From positions 3,906,001 to 3,970,000 of the forward strand of contig OU612068.1 of the NCBI GenBank assembly GCA_914767715.1: 64,000 nt of DNA, given 5' to 3'. The position numbers and the translations under genes are program-made. Shown here piece after piece: positions 13,141 through 23,209 of the stretch (the first letter of the stretch is position 1; the number at the start of each line of letters is the position of its first letter). Under the pieces are notes generated by a model that made no database searches, was not told the origin of the DNA, and saw only the letters and a list, made by a program, of their open reading frames with translations. This DNA comes from Membranipora membranacea. Its lineage: Eukaryota; Bryozoa; Gymnolaemata; Cheilostomatida; Membraniporidae.

Positions 13141-13636
13141 TTAATTTGGCATGCACACTCGAGGTTTACAGCTCTGGCAGCAGTGTGTGTTCTTCTTGCT
13201 GTATGTCTGAGGGTTGCAGTCTACATTACGCACACATTGCTCACCTCCGTGGGTATCAAAATCGTGACAGTAACTTTTACTGTGGTAAGTGGCGGCTGGG
13301 AAACAAAAATAAACTTTGAAACATTGCTATATTGGAACTACTTGTCTAGCCAGTAGAAGAAGAACAACTCAACAGGAAGTATACTTCCAAAATAACTTGC
13401 CTCACAATTAAACATTGTATGTACCGTGAACGTTTGCAACTTGAGAACTTGGAGGTTTGTTATTTATTGTGGGTTTGTTACTGTAAAAATGATCTTAGGG
13501 CTTGACATGCATCCCACATTTGAGTCAGGAAACAAAAAAATGTTAAAATTCGAAACATTCTTTCTGGTTACACAGAAAAATTTTAAAACTAATTGAATAT
13601 TAGAAAATTTCAAGGAGTAAATTATGTAGACTTACC
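13141..13636 (-). CDS. candidate small cysteine-rich protein gene (two exons, doubtful)
   Basis: Minus strand. A TATATAAA box (13769-13776) lies about 80 bp upstream of an ATG at 13687-13689. Near it is a signal-peptide-like hydrophobic stretch (FITLIFACLLMVAAVG) ending at a GTAAGT donor (exon end 13636). After a ~356 bp intron an acceptor at 13280 opens an exon to the stop at 13141-13143. One frame of it carries seven cysteines in about 43 codons, with short segments EQCVRNVDCNPQ, NTHCCQSC and RVCMPN. Problem: the ATG, the hydrophobic frame and the cysteine-rich frame are in different phases as read. The gene is broken, mis-sequenced or mis-modelled. Secreted cysteine-rich peptides of this size are often host-defence or signalling peptides, but I do not recognise this one. 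Confidence 0.3.
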
Positions 13637-13768
13637 AACAGCAGCTACCATTAAAAGGCATGCAAATATGAGTGTGATAAATCGACCATGGTGAAGAACT
13701 TTGAGTCTCTCTTGGTTCTGTAAACTTAGGTAGAAGAATGAATTTGGCCTCAATTGAAAAGTAGGGAG

Positions 13769-13776
13769 TTTATATA
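13769..13776 (-). promoter_or_regulatory. TATA box of the small cysteine-rich candidate
   Basis: TATATAAA on the minus strand, placed as expected for a core promoter upstream of the hydrophobic first exon. Confidence 0.45.
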
Positions 13777-14477
13777 CGGTGGAAAACAGGATCCTTGGCT
13801 TGTTTACATTTATAATGGTTAAATAAAGTTTACGTAGCCAAAGATTCAATAAGATTTAAATATAGCATCAGATCATCATGACATGGTCAGGGTATACGCA
13901 TCCTGTTCTACTTGTATATAGCAGGATAAAAATGCAGGTGATACAAATGGTGCAATTTGATAGCTCTTCATCATAGAATTATACATTAATAATTAATCAA
14001 TCAGGATTCAGTATCTAAAAAAAGATAGGTACCCCAAAAATGGAAGTGATAGATTAGTAAGTTATCATCATAATTGCTGGAAATGATTTATGGCCTTTGT
14101 CATCATCCAGAGTTTTTGCATTAAATGGAGAGAATAAATATGTCAAAAAGTTGTAAATAATGAATGAATAGTGCCAATGTAAAAATCTTTATTTGTCTTT
14201 TCATTTTCAGCATACAAAAGTGATCACTTCAGTGTATGATAGAATGTATTATTAGCAACCTAGAACACATATACACGGTATCGAGACTGGAAAAACAAGT
14301 TTCTTTTATCAAGGCCTGGTAAATGTGTAAAATTGAAACACACTTTGTCCTTTAAAGTTATAAGTTAAAGCTTTTTGTTAAAAAAAATGAAACTGAAAAT
14401 TGTAAATAATTGAAAGCTTGGTTAAATAATTTACAGTGTCTTCCCACTGACCAACCTTCAGGAACATACTCTAGAAT

Positions 14478-14726
14478 TACCCTATAGGAGTTTAATTTAG
14501 CTAGAGTTTAATTTCGCTATATGGACCTGGTACTAAATTTCACTAGGACTACTATTTAAAAAAAAATGTCCAAGCTGGGATTTGAACCCAGGGCATAAAT
14601 CTCTCTCTGATTGCAAGGCAGATACTTAGACCACTACACCACGCTACACTAGCTTGCATGCTTAGGTAAGGTGTATATGCGAAAAGCTAATCCTAAATGC
14701 CACGAAAACTAAACTCCTATAGGGTA
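14478..14726. mobile_element. MITE with TACCCTATAGGAGTTTA inverted repeats and a tRNA-like core
   Basis: The left end TACCCTATAGGAGTTTA (14478-14494) is mirrored at 14710-14726. The interior at 14570-14650, read on the minus strand, is a good tRNA imitation: A-box region GTGTAGTGGTCTAAGTATCTG and B box GGGTTCAAATCCC (plus 14577-14589). About 249 bp, no coding capacity. Confidence 0.75.
14570..14650 (-). repeat. tRNA-like module inside the 14.5 kb MITE
   Basis: Near-perfect Pol III A and B boxes at normal spacing with a TGC-like loop in the anticodon position. I class it as tRNA-derived repeat because it is embedded between the element's inverted repeats and its ends do not form a clean acceptor stem. 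Confidence 0.55.
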
Positions 14727-14729
14727 TGT

Positions 14730-16260
14730 AATTTACAGACAGCTTAGCCATAAAATACAAAGCATGTCAGAGATGTTAAAGTCCAGGTATGACATTTATT
14801 GCTATGGTACAACCAACCAACCAAACTATCTAAATGAAACTGTAATAAATCCATCCATCCAAATGGGGCAATTATTCTTTTCCACAGCTTGCTACATAGG
14901 ACGAACCCCAAGAGCACAAGACTATAAATGTTTTTATACACTAAAAAATCATATGCCCATTTATCTTCAAAAGCATCAATGCCAGCTTGTCATACCGATG
15001 CCATTTAGGGTTAGGGTCATATTTGCGGAAATTTTCAATGATCAATAAACCCTAAATTTTATTTATTTCAGTGCTGGTAATAATAAGAGGATGTTTTATT
15101 AAGTGGTTTGTTTTGAAGCACTTTGATTATATATCTAAATATCTATGGTTTAAATTTGCTCTAATAGAAATTTCAATGGTTCAAGGGTTAATATGTAACA
15201 TGGCAGTCATACCTGAGTAAATCATTTAAGCCTAAGTGCCTGGGCAAAATGTTTAAAATCTGCCTCAATAAAAAAATCAATGGTTCAAATCCTTTTCTAT
15301 GGTTTCAAAGGCTAATAACCAAAAGGCAGAAGCACCTTTTGTTAAATTCTGAACTTCTAAGAGCCACACCCAAAAATAATTATAACTCAGCCAATAGCCC
15401 AGTTGCAACCAAGATCATAAAAGCAAGAGTAACAGTAACAGTATCTTCTGTTACTCCTTGATATAAGCCGTCAAACTGCTTGCTAGCTACAGTTAATACA
15501 CTTAACTGCTCACACCTTCTAAATTGCCTAGGCTTTATTGTATTTCAAAGGGCTGATCTGACCATAGTCTATTCTATACAAAGATATCTATTACAGTAAA
15601 TGATGCTCAGTGGTCACCTTTGGCTGTCTAAAAATGCATTGGATTAGGTATTTGAGCGGGAGATGCTGGGGAACAAATTTTTATGCAATCGTGTAACGTG
15701 TATTCGGTGAAGACCAACAGCCTTGGTGTTACATAAAACATTAGCCGGGGCGACAACTAGCGAAAATCAACCAACGCATTCAGAACAATTATTATTTGTC
15801 TGCCTGCCTTGTTAATATCCCATATCACAGTTGTACATCTACCATAGGTACTGCAATATGTCATATATAAATTTATCTCTGACTGCCTCTTAGTTTCTAC
15901 TTGCTGTTTTCATTCTACTCATTGTATTTTTCATAGTCTATGAGTGGCACTTATCGCTTTACCATGATCAGACCTCTATCTCTATTATCATAGCGATTAC
16001 CTAATGAGCTGAGAAATAAGCTGTAAAACTTTACACTGCTAGTCGCTATAGTTGAACCAGTGAAAATTATCCCTGGCTGAACCCTCCATCACATTCGGAG
16101 TTGGCCACTCTCCAGTCATGGAGGAACAACTCCGAATGCAGGCAAATGGGTCAGAATTAAGCTTGCGTTACTCTGACCAGGGAGGGTGGTATATCCTCCT
16201 GAGCCGAGCAGCTTTGTATCTTTTCGGTTGGGTCTCTTATCGTATCTCTATTGTATGTTT
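14730..16260. other. intergenic, no gene seen
   Basis: AT-rich with chance frames only. A small palindrome, CATTCGGAGTTG paired with CAACTCCGAATG, is at 16091-16139. Confidence 0.45.
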
Positions 16261-16263
16261 ACC

Positions 16264-16396
16264 CCAAAACCTGGGTATTTGGCAAGGTTTTTGCTGCCGT
16301 ATTGTTTGAACAAAAAACCATAGGGGGGCAGTGAAACCGAGGAGTAAAAGACTCTTTTACTCCTTGGTCAAACATTGCCAAATACCAAGGTTTTGG
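16264..16396. repeat. imperfect inverted repeat / hairpin
   Basis: The left arm at 16264-16290 (CCAAAACCTGGGTATTTGGC and following) pairs with 16370-16396 with only a few mismatches. A second palindrome, GGAGTAAAAG with CTTTTACTCC, is nested at about 16340-16365. The ~133 bp unit may be a small MITE. Confidence 0.6.
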
Positions 16397-16399
16397 AGA

Positions 16400-18285
16400 A
16401 GACCTGTGATATGGTCCTAATAAAACAATGATATGAAGAGGCAGTTTTTTCTAATAATCACACATAATTGACACGCCCCAGCTTTTCACTGAATATATTG
16501 TTGTTGCAAACATACCCCACCTCATACTTTTCCTATCCCTACCTTTTACCGCACCACTGTTAGAGTTGGGTCCCTGAGGTGTCAGTTCTATTAGTATTGA
16601 TAACGGGCATGAGCAAAATACAGGCTTGCAGGTCCCAGGGGCCCATGGCACAAACCCTACCACCAAACCCCCATCCTCTCTCCACATATGCCCTGCGGTC
16701 TCTTGTGCCTCTTTGCAGCATGTATGTAGTGCCTAGCTATAATTATGTTGTATGCTATCATCAAAGATTCTTTGCTCTAGTCTTTGTTGTTGTTATTGAC
16801 TACCTTACCTACATCAATCATAAACTGCCTATATATAGTCACAGCGGTTTGTGAAACTAAATGAGTGTGATTCGTATAACTCCTTCTACCTTGGTTTACC
16901 ATCAACCAATGCGTGGTTACTCGGACAAGACTGCATATTTAAAGATGATCGAAATTAATAGAAGTTGATATGTAAATGAGTGAAAACCTGCACAGTTAAA
17001 GGTGAACTTGGCGAGCTGTTAGAGATTTTACTTTCTATGGCAATACGCTGCACACCTAATCACACGATGTTTAGATTGAAGCTGCTTGCAGGCATTTTTT
17101 GTAGCTATTAAGCTCAGGGTATATTATTTTAGCGGGAAAAACTGTAGGCCTTCAAGTCATTTCCTACATTTATTTGTTGTTAAGTTGAAACAGGCTGGTA
17201 TGGCATATTGTCCTGTTGAAAGGATGATGGATCTGTAGGCATTAGGAAGGCTTTTTTGACTCACTCTGCTCATATGATTATGCATATTGTGACCATGAAT
17301 GTCTTGAGGTTGATACGATTGCTGAAAACCAAATTCAACAGTATCCGTTATGAATAGAATAAATGCAAAAATGTGTAAAACTGTGAGAGTTGCAGTTGCA
17401 AGTTAATATTGACTTTCTTGAGAACACAAACATATAATTCAAAGGGAAAATAAATTTAATGTTTATCTAAAGTTCTATTGAATGCTACAATATAATTTTG
17501 TATATATAAAGCATTTTGATTTATTTATTGTATTACCGTACTATAGGATTTAACTTTTTGCTTTTTTCCCTGATAGTTCATATTTTCATAGATAAGTGTG
17601 AATATTAAATAAATAAACTCATGATTTTTGCTGACTAATCTTCTATGTCTTTTTCAACTTAAGGTCTTGGGTTGAACCAAAATTAAGCAAGATGGATATT
17701 ATTTATAATAATCATTTCATTATTTATTATAATTTCTCGGACATTAGAGTTTTTTTCCAATTTTATTTCTTTTAATTTGAATCACCTCACATGCCTCTAC
17801 GCATTGGATCATCTAGCTGTTAAAAACTCAAAGTGTAGATTATAGATTATAGCCATTGCATGTTTTTCTTTATAAAATTATTCTATAATCTTGCCTACAG
17901 AGATTTGTAATTTTCTTACTATCCATTACTAGTGCTATCAAGGCTACTTAGTGTTTTTTTTATTTCATAATTGCTGTTTATTACATGTAAATAATCATCT
18001 CCACTAAAACCATGAGACCAAATGAATATAACCAATAAAAACCTACACCGTACTGAAATCAGCTCTCGTGATAATATTGAATGTGCGTCAGTGCATCACT
18101 CATTTTGTGCATATCTACGATTTGGAATGCTGCTTACAACTCAATCTCATAAGGAAGAGTTTGATAGGTAATAAGAGCCTCTCCTTGGTGTGCAAAGAAT
18201 TTGTCCAAATATATTGTATTGTAGCGTATAAACATGTTTACAGATTTAAACCTGTCAATAATAATCATCAGAGGCTGTTCTGTCC
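16400..18285. other. intergenic, no gene seen
   Basis: Strongly AT-rich with no splice-bounded exons recognised on either strand. Confidence 0.4.
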
Positions 18286-18287
18286 GC

Positions 18288-19250
18288 TAGAATCTCCGTA
18301 CACCATTACTACATTGCTGAGGTGGAGTTTTTTTTATTGGCATCATAATCATCTTAAAGAAAAACTACGCTTTTCGTTATGTGCCAAGAGAAAAAAGGAA
18401 AGAGTTTATCTTGGCTTCACAAATCTACTGCTCTGGACAGCACAAAGGAGACTTGGACCACCATTCTCTAAATTTTATAAGAATAAGGGTTTCTTCTATA
18501 TTGAGACTAGTTTCAAATTAAGACAGGTGAAAAAGAAACTTGAAACGGGCATGAAAAAATTTCCAGAATTCTAAAAAGGTGGGGATGGAAACATCGCCTT
18601 CCGTCCTCAGCTGTGTTCTAGGCTGGGGAAAATTAAATAATATGTGAAGTAATAGGTGTTATATACAAATTGCAATAAGATTAGGTCAAAACCATAAACA
18701 TATAAATACTAGTATTTAATAATAAGAGTATTTAATTATGTTTATGGTCAAAACAAAATCACTTACCCCGATGCTTGGTTATAGTAATATTTATCCAGAC
18801 TGCACTTACAACAGGTTTCATTTCGAAAACTTCATTGTGACACATGGAAAGAGTCCTTGGTGCTGTTGGTGGATATTGCTGACAAAGAAAGGTTGAAACA
18901 GAGTTAAATGGGCATAAAAAATAGAACCATTTTAAGTGGCCGAGTAGAAACTAGACAAGTTTTAAGAAAGATCACGACTAAAGTCTGAAACACTTCAGAT
19001 ATGGTTCCTCTCACTTTTATTGCACTATATACATTGTCAGCTTCGGATAATGGAGCTAATTTTATTAATGTCAAGCATGAAAGTCACTTACGCTAGCAAC
19101 TCCCAAAAGTAAACCACCCTTGGTCCTGCGGTAATCCTTTCTCGGGAGTAGCGTATATTACTGATCCCTGACGTGAAGGACATAGAAATGTCAATTTCTA
19201 TCCCCACTGCTAAATATATATCTGTCCATTCAGATGTTATGTCGGAAGCT
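18288..19250 (-). pseudogene. decayed small multi-exon gene, copy 1 of a duplicated segment
   Basis: The segment is homologous, in the same orientation, to 52487-53360. On the minus strand the most conserved pieces look like a gene: a TATATATTTAG core promoter element (about 19210-19225); a GTAAGTG donor after a GGLLLGVAS-like stretch (about 19095); an exon 18767-18878 with MCHNEVFEMK and VWINITITKHR; and a phase-matched exon 18406-18467 reading GGPSLLCAVQSSRFVKPR before a stop. Relative to copy 2, an insertion of roughly 80 bp at 18330-18405 brings in the early stop. I see no intact start codon in the frame of the later exons. Family unrecognised; the pattern suggests a small secreted or glycosylated protein. 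Confidence 0.45.
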
Positions 19251-19632
19251 TAGACCTTAAGATACCATCATGATGATCATTATCATAAATATTTTATTGT
19301 ATACAATCACTTATATTGGTCTTGGTTTTGTCTGAGGGTTACGATTGAATACTAGGTATGAAACAAAACTTTACAAAGAAATGTTCATGGCTAAATTATG
19401 CCACAACAAGATGCTAAGCAAGAGCTGAAAATTCACTGCAGCTCGTCTAAAAAAGTTTTAAACAATAAAAATGTCCGACAAAGAAAATGTTATATATTTG
19501 TCTTTTTCCATGAACAGCTTGCATTGTAATTTGATCAATAGACAAATCTATTCCAGCTGACTGAGAAGAGATTTCCGTCTGGGAGTCCCTCTTGTTGAAG
19601 GCTCAGCATTGGGCAAGTGATGTAGTCAGAAC

Positions 19633-21899
19633 GGGTTCTGGAAAACGCAGAAAGGCGGAAAATCAGTTTCATCGCGGAAAAGGGTTTTCCACGTTTTCGA
19701 AAATGCGGAAAATCGTTTTTCACCTCGAAGTTGTTGCTGATGCCAAAAGAAACTACTGGAAAGACATTGAGACATCACCACTGTATCATATGAGTGTTTT
19801 TGGTAGAAATCAATTGAACAAATTTTTTTTTTGGAAAATGCGGAAAATTTTTTTTTCCTCAAAAATTGATCTCAAAGCATAGAAAATGAACTATCACCCA
19901 TTAAGGTAATGTCAAAGACCGACCCGAATATCAACATATCATATACCGTTGCTGCCGAGCTACTGAAAATGAATATCTGAACAAAAACTTGATTCGATGA
20001 CGTTGTGTCATTAAAGAGAGGAAATGAGGCAGAAAACACTGTTTTTGTCGAAGCAGATGGAGGAGTCAAATTAATTGCAAGAAATTTCAAAACAGGTGGA
20101 ATGTATACTAAGAGATTGAGTTCATAGTAAAATTTGATTTTCTTTGATATATGACTAGTCTAAACTGACTTTTTACGTCACGCCATACAAGGCATTTTTT
20201 TTGGAGAAGCCGTGAAAATATGTGAAAATTCAATCATTATTCAGATCAGATCATAGGCTCGAAACAAAATTAATTATGATTTTCCCTTAGAGTACACTTC
20301 AAATGTCATACATATTGACTTTCAACAGATTAGCTTGCATATTGCGAAAACAGTAGACTCTCGAATACACCTGATATTTTTCACAACTTTTGCATAACGT
20401 CAAATGTGCTGTCCAAATGACCATTATTGTGGCCAAACAAAGTTTTTTTGAAAGTTCTCACATACGAAGCCGCTTTTATTACCCATGGTGCACGCAGGAA
20501 ATGCCAACAGATTTTTTCACTGCATCTTCGTTTTTCTTGAATTTAACGCAAAAGAATGGCCAAAAACACCTCAAAAGTCCCAAAAAATATCATCCCCATC
20601 TTTTAACGGCCTAAATTTCAGGTTTTTTAATTTTTGGAAAACGCGGAAAATCGTTTTTCACCTTGAATTTCATGATGATGCTCCAAAAACTACTGGAAAG
20701 ACATTGAGACATCACCACTGTATCATATGAGTGTTTTTGGTAGAAATCAAGTGATAAAAATTAATTTTTTGGGAAATGCGGAAAAATATTTTTTTCCTCA
20801 AAAATTGAACTCAACGCTTAGAAAACGAACTGTAACCCATTAAGATATCATCCCCATCTTCTAAAGGCCTAAATTTCAGGTTTTTTCATTTTTTCCGCAT
20901 TTTCCAAAAAAAAATTTATTCAATTGATTTCTACCAAAAACACTCATATGATACAGTGGTGAACTCTCAATGTCTTTCCAGTAGTTCTTTTTAGCATCAT
21001 CAACAAATTCAAGGTGAAAAACGATTTTCCTTTTCAAAAATGAAAAAACCTGAAATTCAGGCCGTTAAAAGATGGGGATGATATCTTAATGGGTTACAGT
21101 TCATTTTCTATGCATTGAGATCAATTTTTGAGGAAAAATATATTTTCCGCATTTTCCAAAACAAATATTTTTTTCAATTGATTTTTACCAAAAAACTCAT
21201 ATGATACAGTGGTGATGTATCAATGTCTTTCCAGTAGTTTTTTTTTAGCATCATCAACAAATTCAAGGTGAAAAACGATTTTCCGCATTTTCGAAAACGC
21301 GGAAAACGATTTTCCGCGTTTTCCAAAAATGAAAAAACCTGAAATTTAGGCCTTTAGAAGAAGGAGATGATATCTTAATGGGTTACAGTTCATTTTCTAT
21401 GCTTCGAGATCAAGTTTTGAGGAAAAAAATATTTTCCGCATTTTCCAAAACAAATATTTTTTTCAATTGATTTCTACCAAAAACACTCATATGATACAGT
21501 GGTGATGTCTCAATGTCTTTCCATCAGATTTTTTTAGCATCATCAACAAATTCAAGGTGAAAAACGATTTTCCGCATTTTCGAGAATGCGGAAAACGATT
21601 TTGAAAAAAAAATTAAAAAACCTGAAATTCAGGCCTTTAGAAGATGGGGATGATATCTTAATGGGTTACAGTTCATTTTCTATGCTTTGAGATCAATTTT
21701 TGAGGAAAAAAATATTTTCCACATTTTCCAAAAAAAATATTTGTTTCAATTGATTTCTACCAAAAACGCTCATATGATACAGTGGTGATGTCTCAATGTC
21801 TTTCCAGTAGTTTTTTTTAGCATCATCATGAAATTCAAGGTGAAAAACGATTTTCCGCGATGAAACTGATTTTCCGCCTAACCGCGTTTTCCAGAACCC
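19633..21899. mobile_element. foldback-type transposable element with tandem subrepeats
   Basis: The outer ends are inverted: GGGTTCTGGAAAACGC at 19633 and its complement ending at 21899, followed inward on both sides by matching GGCGGAAAATCAGTTTCATC. The arms are built of a ~250-290 bp unit marked by TCATATGATACAGTGGTGA: two units in minus orientation (19774, 20712) and four in plus orientation (20944, 21198, 21488, 21770). Between them the polarity flips near 20860, so the whole 2.3 kb can fold on itself. No transposase is encoded. Long inverted arms made of tandem subrepeats are known from foldback elements of sea urchins and flies. A dispersed repeat is nested in the left arm. Confidence 0.8.
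19904..20585 (+). repeat. dispersed repeat B, copy 2, nested in the foldback element
   Basis: It matches 9798-10490. The interrupted foldback unit reads CCCATTAAG at the left junction and resumes with ATATCATCCCCATC at the right. Other units (for example 20838-20860) show these two words contiguous, so repeat B arrived after the foldback element formed. Confidence 0.75.
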
Positions 21900-22595
21900 A
21901 GAGTCCGGTACTCCACAAAGTACAAAACCTACAAAAATAAATTCTGTTTATCATCATTCACATTAATTCGTTGTTAACCAGGTTCCAATCTTATGTATCA
22001 TTGAAGGATTTTTTGATGTGGGAGAAGTAGTTGCTGAGAAACTGTAAAGCCAATACATCACATTACACAAAGTAAGTAAGACTCACTGAGCAACTCTTAA
22101 AAGCTGCATCTTACAGTTTAGCATCATGCATCAATCTACTTAATTCAAAATCAGCCTGCCGAATTTTAACAGCGGGGGGGGGGGGGAACTAACATATGTT
22201 ATGCTGACACAATATTAAGACTAAGAGGTTCCTGCCTCAGTTGATAGGAGAATATAGATCTGTCTAACCTTCCAATTGGCTCTGTCAATAAAGGAGTTAA
22301 ATAAGCCAGATGACAGTGTCAGCAATGCTAAAAGGATTCATAAACTGGTAAAAATGATCAAATTTCAGCTCTAATTTCCAATTTATTAATATCGTTTTTG
22401 CTGTAAGGTTTATTTTGGTTAGATCGAAGACATAGACTTGTCAGCAAATTGTGACTCTATTCATTCATCATTTACAGTTACACTTTCTATGAAAATATGA
22501 ACTATTAGTGAAAAAAGGAAAAAAAATTTAAATCCCTTAGCAAGCCAATACAATAAAATCAAAATGTAAAATATGATATATATACAACAATATTA
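21900..22595. other. intergenic with a poly-G tract
   Basis: No gene seen. A G13 run is at 22174-22186. Confidence 0.45.
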
Positions 22596-23072
22596 AACAG
22601 CTATCAGACCAGCTTTGCTATATGGAAATAGGATATGGCCAATCACAGGATCTCTGGCGGATAAGATGTCATCCTGCGAGATGCGAATGTTGCAATATTG
22701 CATGGGTATAAGTCTAGAGGACCACAAGAGAAATGAGGAAATAACAGCCGAGGCCAGAGTGATGCCAATTAAAGATGTGATGAGGAGAAAGAGAATGCAG
22801 TGGTATGGGCATGTTAGATGGAGAGGAGGTAAGGACGACATCCGGAGAGTGTCAGAGATGACAGTCAAAGGAGTGCGACCTAGGGGTAGACCAGAACAAA
22901 GATGGAACGACACGGTGAACTCAGACCTTAGATGGCTTGATCTAGATGGATCAGATGCGGAAGATCGAGTGCGATGGAGGAGTTTGGCAGAATGTGGGAT
23001 CAAGAAGAAACCCGTCACCTGCGCAGGACCACGGCGGTGAAAGGTGACCAAAGGTGACCAAAGGTGACCACC
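22596..23072 (+). mobile_element. 5'-truncated non-LTR retrotransposon (RTE-like), C-terminal region and tail
   Basis: An open frame to the stop at 23038-23040 begins AIRPALLYGNRIWPI. It contains MRRKRMQWYGHVRWRGG, GVRPRGRPEQRWNDTV and EDRVRWRSL, the usual order of words at the end of RTE-type reverse transcriptase ORFs (RLRWFGHV / RPRGRPxxRW / AxDRxxWR). The catalytic core is missing. After the stop there are three copies of AAAGGTGACC, a short tandem 3' tail as RTE elements carry. The frame is intact across ~147 codons, so the insertion is not very old. Confidence 0.8.
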
Positions 23073-23209
23073 ATACAAAAATACTTTTTAGCACACAAAG
23101 GAATGTTCGAGACCAATGTAAGTCAATAATAACTCGCAGTTACAACTCTCACTATTTTACGAATTTTTTGTATTGTTCATGCCCTTACAAATCTTATTTG
23201 AATATATCA

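Noticed and set aside
14570-14650. tRNA gene on the minus strand
   Set aside because: A and B boxes are good, but the unit lies between MITE inverted repeats and the acceptor stem does not close; called a tRNA-derived module instead.
18068-18574. 168-codon open frame on the plus strand
   Set aside because: It overlaps the duplicated small-gene segment on the opposite strand, has no splice context or family resemblance, and its amino-acid content is that of translated AT-rich DNA.
22593-23078. 161-codon open frame on the minus strand
   Set aside because: Antisense shadow of the RTE-like reverse transcriptase frame.
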